NCBI RefSeq assembly: GCF_019417665.1
Contig: NZ_DXUU01000051.1
Coordinates: 1-18,524, forward strand
Reading direction: 5' to 3'
From: Ruminococcus sp.
Lineage (GTDB): Bacteria; Bacillota; Clostridia; Oscillospirales; Ruminococcaceae
Length of the DNA: 18,524 nt
The notes beneath the pieces were generated by a model. That model saw only the letters and a program-made list of their open reading frames with translations. It was not told where the DNA came from and ran no database searches. How positions within the stretch are numbered: the first letter of the stretch is position 1; the number at the start of each line of letters is the position of its first letter. A program made the translations under genes and the position numbers. Positions 16,501-18,524 of this stretch are shown here, one piece after another.

Positions 16501-18524
16501 TGTCCGGACTGAGCGCACTCCAATATCTATATTGCTATGACAATGCGCTGTCAGAACTGAATCTGACAGGACTTTCCGAACTGCAATATCTGGAATGCGG
16601 AGACAACTTGCTGACGTTTCTGGAGCTATCGGGACTTTCCAAGCTGCAAAAGCTTCAATGCCAAAACAACCAATTGATTGCCCTGGATGTCACCGGTCTG
16701 ACCGCATTGACAACTCTGAATGCCGATGGAAATTGCTATGTGATCCCAGTAAAAGCTATCTCAAAATTCGATCTGACAACGCTGCCGGAATATTTCCAGC
16801 CGAAGCGTGTAATGACAGATTCCTGGAGCAATGCGATTTGCAGCGGTGATATTCTCTCCATTCAGAACATAAGCGCCGGCGTAACATACCAATACCAGAT
16901 TGACGCAGAAGATGAAGACCGAACTGTTGTATTTACACTGCTGCCCCAACTTGTGGAAGAGGATGCCATTTCCATCGACGCATCTACATTTCCGGATTCC
17001 CAGTTCCGCAGCTATGTTGCAGCTTATCTGGACATCAACCAGGACGGGCTGCTGGGAGTTTCGGAGCTAGAAGCGGTGACATCACTGGATGTGTCCGGGC
17101 TGAAAATTGCCGACCTCACTGGTATCACCTATTTCACAGAACTGACCGCACTGAACTGTGCTGACAACCAGCTGACCAGTCTGGACGGCATGCTTTCTGC
17201 CCAGCTGACTACCCTGAATTGCAGCGGAAATCAACTGACCTCCCTGAATGTATCGTTTCTGACAGAGCTTACTGAATTGGACTGCTCTTCAAATCAGCTG
17301 ACACAACTGGATTTGTCAAATGTAACAGCCCTGACAAAGCTATCCTGCCAGGACAATGTACTGACACGGCTAAATGTCACCACTCTGCAAGATCTGGAAA
17401 GTCTGAATTGCAGCAACAATCAGCTGACAGCTTTACAGCTGACAAACGCTTCTTTGACTGAACTATTTTGCAGCGGAAACGCCATCGTTAGTCTGGATCT
17501 CTCCAGTCTGTCAAAATTGCAGCAGCTGGATTGCAGTGACAATGTTCTGGAATCTCTGATCATCGGTTCTGAAGTACTGACATGGCTGCACTGCAAAAAT
17601 AATCTTTTGAAAACACTGGAACTTTCCAATCAAGCTGCTCTGACCGTGCTTGATTGTTCGGAGAACTTGCTTTCTGCATTGGAACTGTCCACACAGTCTG
17701 CCCTGACAGAACTGTCCGCCGGGAACAATCCTCTTCTGGCTCTGCAGTTGTCCCCATATGCACCGATCACTGCTTATGATCTGAAAAATTGCCACGCCCT
17801 CGTCACACCAATATCGGTTAAAGGTCAAGCGCTGCACGTGGATGTGTCGGCGTGGGACGGCTTTTCTCCGTCACTTGCTTCCAGCTGGAAAAATGCCCAG
17901 CTGGACGGCTCCGACCTGACTGTGATCGATCCCCTAGCGGATATCACTTACACCTATAATACTGGAAATTCCCATGTAACTGCTATGTTCTCTGTAGGCC
18001 TGGAGACTGTTCCCATGAATGCAGCGTCTGTTCGTGTGGAAACCGGCAACACGCCTTTGTATTACACAGGTTCTCCCATAACGCCGAACGTCACTGTGAT
18101 GCTTGGCAACACAACGCTCTGCCCAGATCAGGATTACACAGTCACCTATCACAACAATATTAACGCCGGAACAGCAACGATTACCATCACTGCTGCCGGG
18201 TCGCAGCTCTGGAGTGGTTCCTGTGAAACCATATTCCAGATTGAACGGACTATCCCAAAAGTTTCTGTTCAATTTGATGAAACGGCCGTCTATACAGAAG
18301 GCGATCCTCTGCCAGAACTGCGTGCCCGTGACAGCAGCACGCCGGGTACCCTGACTTGGGCAGATAATTCGCCCAGTTCGTTGGCAGCCGGTGACAATAC
18401 ACTCACATGGGTATTTATCCCTGACGACTTAACGAATTATCAAAGCATCAGCAGTTCTATCACATTCCACGCTGCGGAAAAGATTGCGACTACGACAAGC
18501 ACAACAACAACAACAACAACAACA
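13533..18524 (+). CDS. Giant secreted multi-module leucine-rich repeat protein, 3' end beyond the window
   Basis: An uninterrupted frame of 1664 codons from the ATG at 13533 (AAAAGGAG upstream) to the last base, with no stop. A signal peptide (1-29, cleavage after PASA) is followed by five modules beginning near residues 38, 299, 523, 856 and 1148. Each opens with a cap (I(D/N)xxxFPDxxFRxxV, then an EF-hand-like DTDxNGYFSxxE and a DLTGIxxFT segment). Next come 4 to 9 LRRs of about 21 residues (LxxLxCSxNQLTxLDLS) and a beta-rich tail (FDVNRIV..GS..NAV, then VTYxYxI, then VxFxLxP). By my count 6, 4, 9, 7 and 9 repeats carry the LxC cysteine. After residue 1490 come two Ig/MBG-like domains (YTGSPITPNVTV...DYTVTYHNNINAGTATITI, and VYTEGDPLPEL...TWVFIPDD). 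The frame ends in a poly-Thr linker (1652-1664). By analogy with its neighbours a dockerin or wall anchor probably follows. Likely role: surface or cellulosomal binding protein. Ligand unknown. Confidence 0.9.
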   Translation, partial: MKKQRHLLQRMISTVLASLLAVSAMPASALEGTNPGIAIDENNFPDDNFRAYIAENIDGKDNSTKDQFLSNAEIKSVTELNIQNQNISDLTGLSNFTAITTLNCSYNPLGTLDVSELQQLMFLICSNNQLETLDISELSSLMTLMCDDNETLTSLTLPHLSSSMMILSCENCGLTALDVSDQTFLSNLNCSGNQLVSLDVTGLSALKTLTCNDNQRTIVPTSTSSGLFTYDLTQIPELDASRIDQTTLTNGVILNDESDTLYILDAGSPVTYSYQIDTADPLKLAQFTLALDTSKYLEINEANFPDTALRSAVSEYDTDENGYFSLEEIKAITTLSLNNLGIRDMTGIANFTSLETLDCSGNQLSTLDLSDMGYLHTLICDNNSMTSLTLPQVSSLEYLSCQSNLLTSLDLSKQTSLTLLYCGSNQLTCLDTTNTLLSDGSLLAEDNMAEIWVDINGTFELSSLPEEFDVNRIVPGSLQNAVISGTQLIVQNDSNVTYDYYVNEAQTLQVTFCLLPSEQELAINAENFPDDVFRQEVTVYDTDNNGYFSKQELQAVTSLSLSSKSIWDLTGICYFTELTELNCAYNNLTKLDLTGLTKLETLDCSWNALKILTLTDLTTLESLNCNSNNLTELDTPALPALQELQCSQNHLTVLDLTTATELTRLICTMNSLETLKLTRLSSLREVNCSQNKLTALDVTSQPALERLVCASNQLTVLDVSQNPLLEYLQCATNQLTALDLSAQINLTTLYCSNNQLTSLNLDESHAGMMISAKSNKYTFVTDSLNRIRFSDLPGQFDVNRVVEGSWTNAVVDHQSLYAIDPGNVTYSYLTIAGDPESAVTFTLVPQSSSDEVEIPIDEAHFPDAVFRAYVQEKYDIENDWFFSRTELLSVDTIEVAGMGISDLTGIEYFTALEQLDCSSNQLTHLSVINLTNLQEVNCSENTLQQLYLPASNNLQKLFCSYNNLTSLDVSGLPSLTYLSCEANQLEELNVSGLSALQYLYCYDNALSELNLTGLSELQYLECGDNLLTFLELSGLSKLQKLQCQNNQLIALDVTGLTALTTLNADGNCYVIPVKAISKFDLTTLPEYFQPKRVMTDSWSNAICSGDILSIQNISAGVTYQYQIDAEDEDRTVVFTLLPQLVEEDAISIDASTFPDSQFRSYVAAYLDINQDGLLGVSELEAVTSLDVSGLKIADLTGITYFTELTALNCADNQLTSLDGMLSAQLTTLNCSGNQLTSLNVSFLTELTELDCSSNQLTQLDLSNVTALTKLSCQDNVLTRLNVTTLQDLESLNCSNNQLTALQLTNASLTELFCSGNAIVSLDLSSLSKLQQLDCSDNVLESLIIGSEVLTWLHCKNNLLKTLELSNQAALTVLDCSENLLSALELSTQSALTELSAGNNPLLALQLSPYAPITAYDLKNCHALVTPISVKGQALHVDVSAWDGFSPSLASSWKNAQLDGSDLTVIDPLADITYTYNTGNSHVTAMFSVGLETVPMNAASVRVETGNTPLYYTGSPITPNVTVMLGNTTLCPDQDYTVTYHNNINAGTATITITAAGSQLWSGSCETIFQIERTIPKVSVQFDETAVYTEGDPLPELRARDSSTPGTLTWADNSPSSLAAGDNTLTWVFIPDDLTNYQSISSSITFHAAEKIATTTSTTTTTTTT
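18501..18524 (+). repeat. (ACA)8 trinucleotide repeat encoding poly-Thr
   Basis: Eight consecutive ACA codons run to the end of the window inside the giant LRR gene, after a less regular Thr-rich start at 18489. Similar Thr-rich linkers precede the dockerins of the GH48 and BspA-type proteins here. Copy-number change would stay in frame and only alter linker length. Confidence 0.85.

Noticed and set aside
13533..18524. CRISPR or simple tandem DNA repeats across the LRR region
   Set aside because: The periodicity is at protein level (about 63 bases) with diverged DNA and an open frame; there are no identical repeats with unique spacers.

Overview
The window looks like chromosome from a cellulosome-building gut or rumen Ruminococcus (Firmicutes/Bacillota; R. 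flavefaciens / R. champanellensis type). The evidence is a secreted family-48 cellulase ending in a type I dockerin, a second secreted protein (leucine-rich repeats, LRR) ending in a closely similar dockerin, Thr-rich linkers, Firmicutes-style AGGAGG ribosome binding sites and near-consensus sigma-A promoters. Species is not determined; naming the genus is inference from protein architecture.

Layout. 1-158: tail of an intergenic region with a strong minus-strand terminator. 159-3128 (-): GH48 exocellulase with a BIG2 domain and dockerin. 3129-3714: divergent intergenic region with a perfect minus-strand promoter, a 186-nt leader able to fold, and a plus-strand promoter. 3715-8446 (+): four-gene operon of an ABC ATPase, an ABC-2 permease, a GldG-like auxiliary protein and a DUF4340 protein, closed by a terminator. 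8607-10894 (+): a perfect promoter followed by two membrane-anchored cell-wall proteins, an S11 D,D-carboxypeptidase and a VanY-like (M15B) protein that lacks key active-site residues. 10895-11126: two strand-specific terminators between convergent genes. 11127-13204 (-): a BspA-type LRR protein with a dockerin, split by a -1 frameshift near 12946. 13205-13532: two back-to-back promoters. 13533-18524 (+, open at the window edge): a very large secreted LRR protein of five cap-LRR-tail modules, entering a poly-Thr linker at the last base.

How they fit together. The GH48 enzyme is the processive cellulase expected in a cellulosome. The dockerin-bearing LRR protein, and probably the giant LRR protein if it also ends in a dockerin, look like non-catalytic cellulosome or cell-surface components for adhesion or substrate recognition. 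The Gld-like ABC cluster and the two carboxypeptidase-family proteins act at the membrane and cell wall. Nothing in the sequence ties them directly to cellulose degradation. I see no mobile elements, CRISPR arrays, tRNAs or rRNAs.
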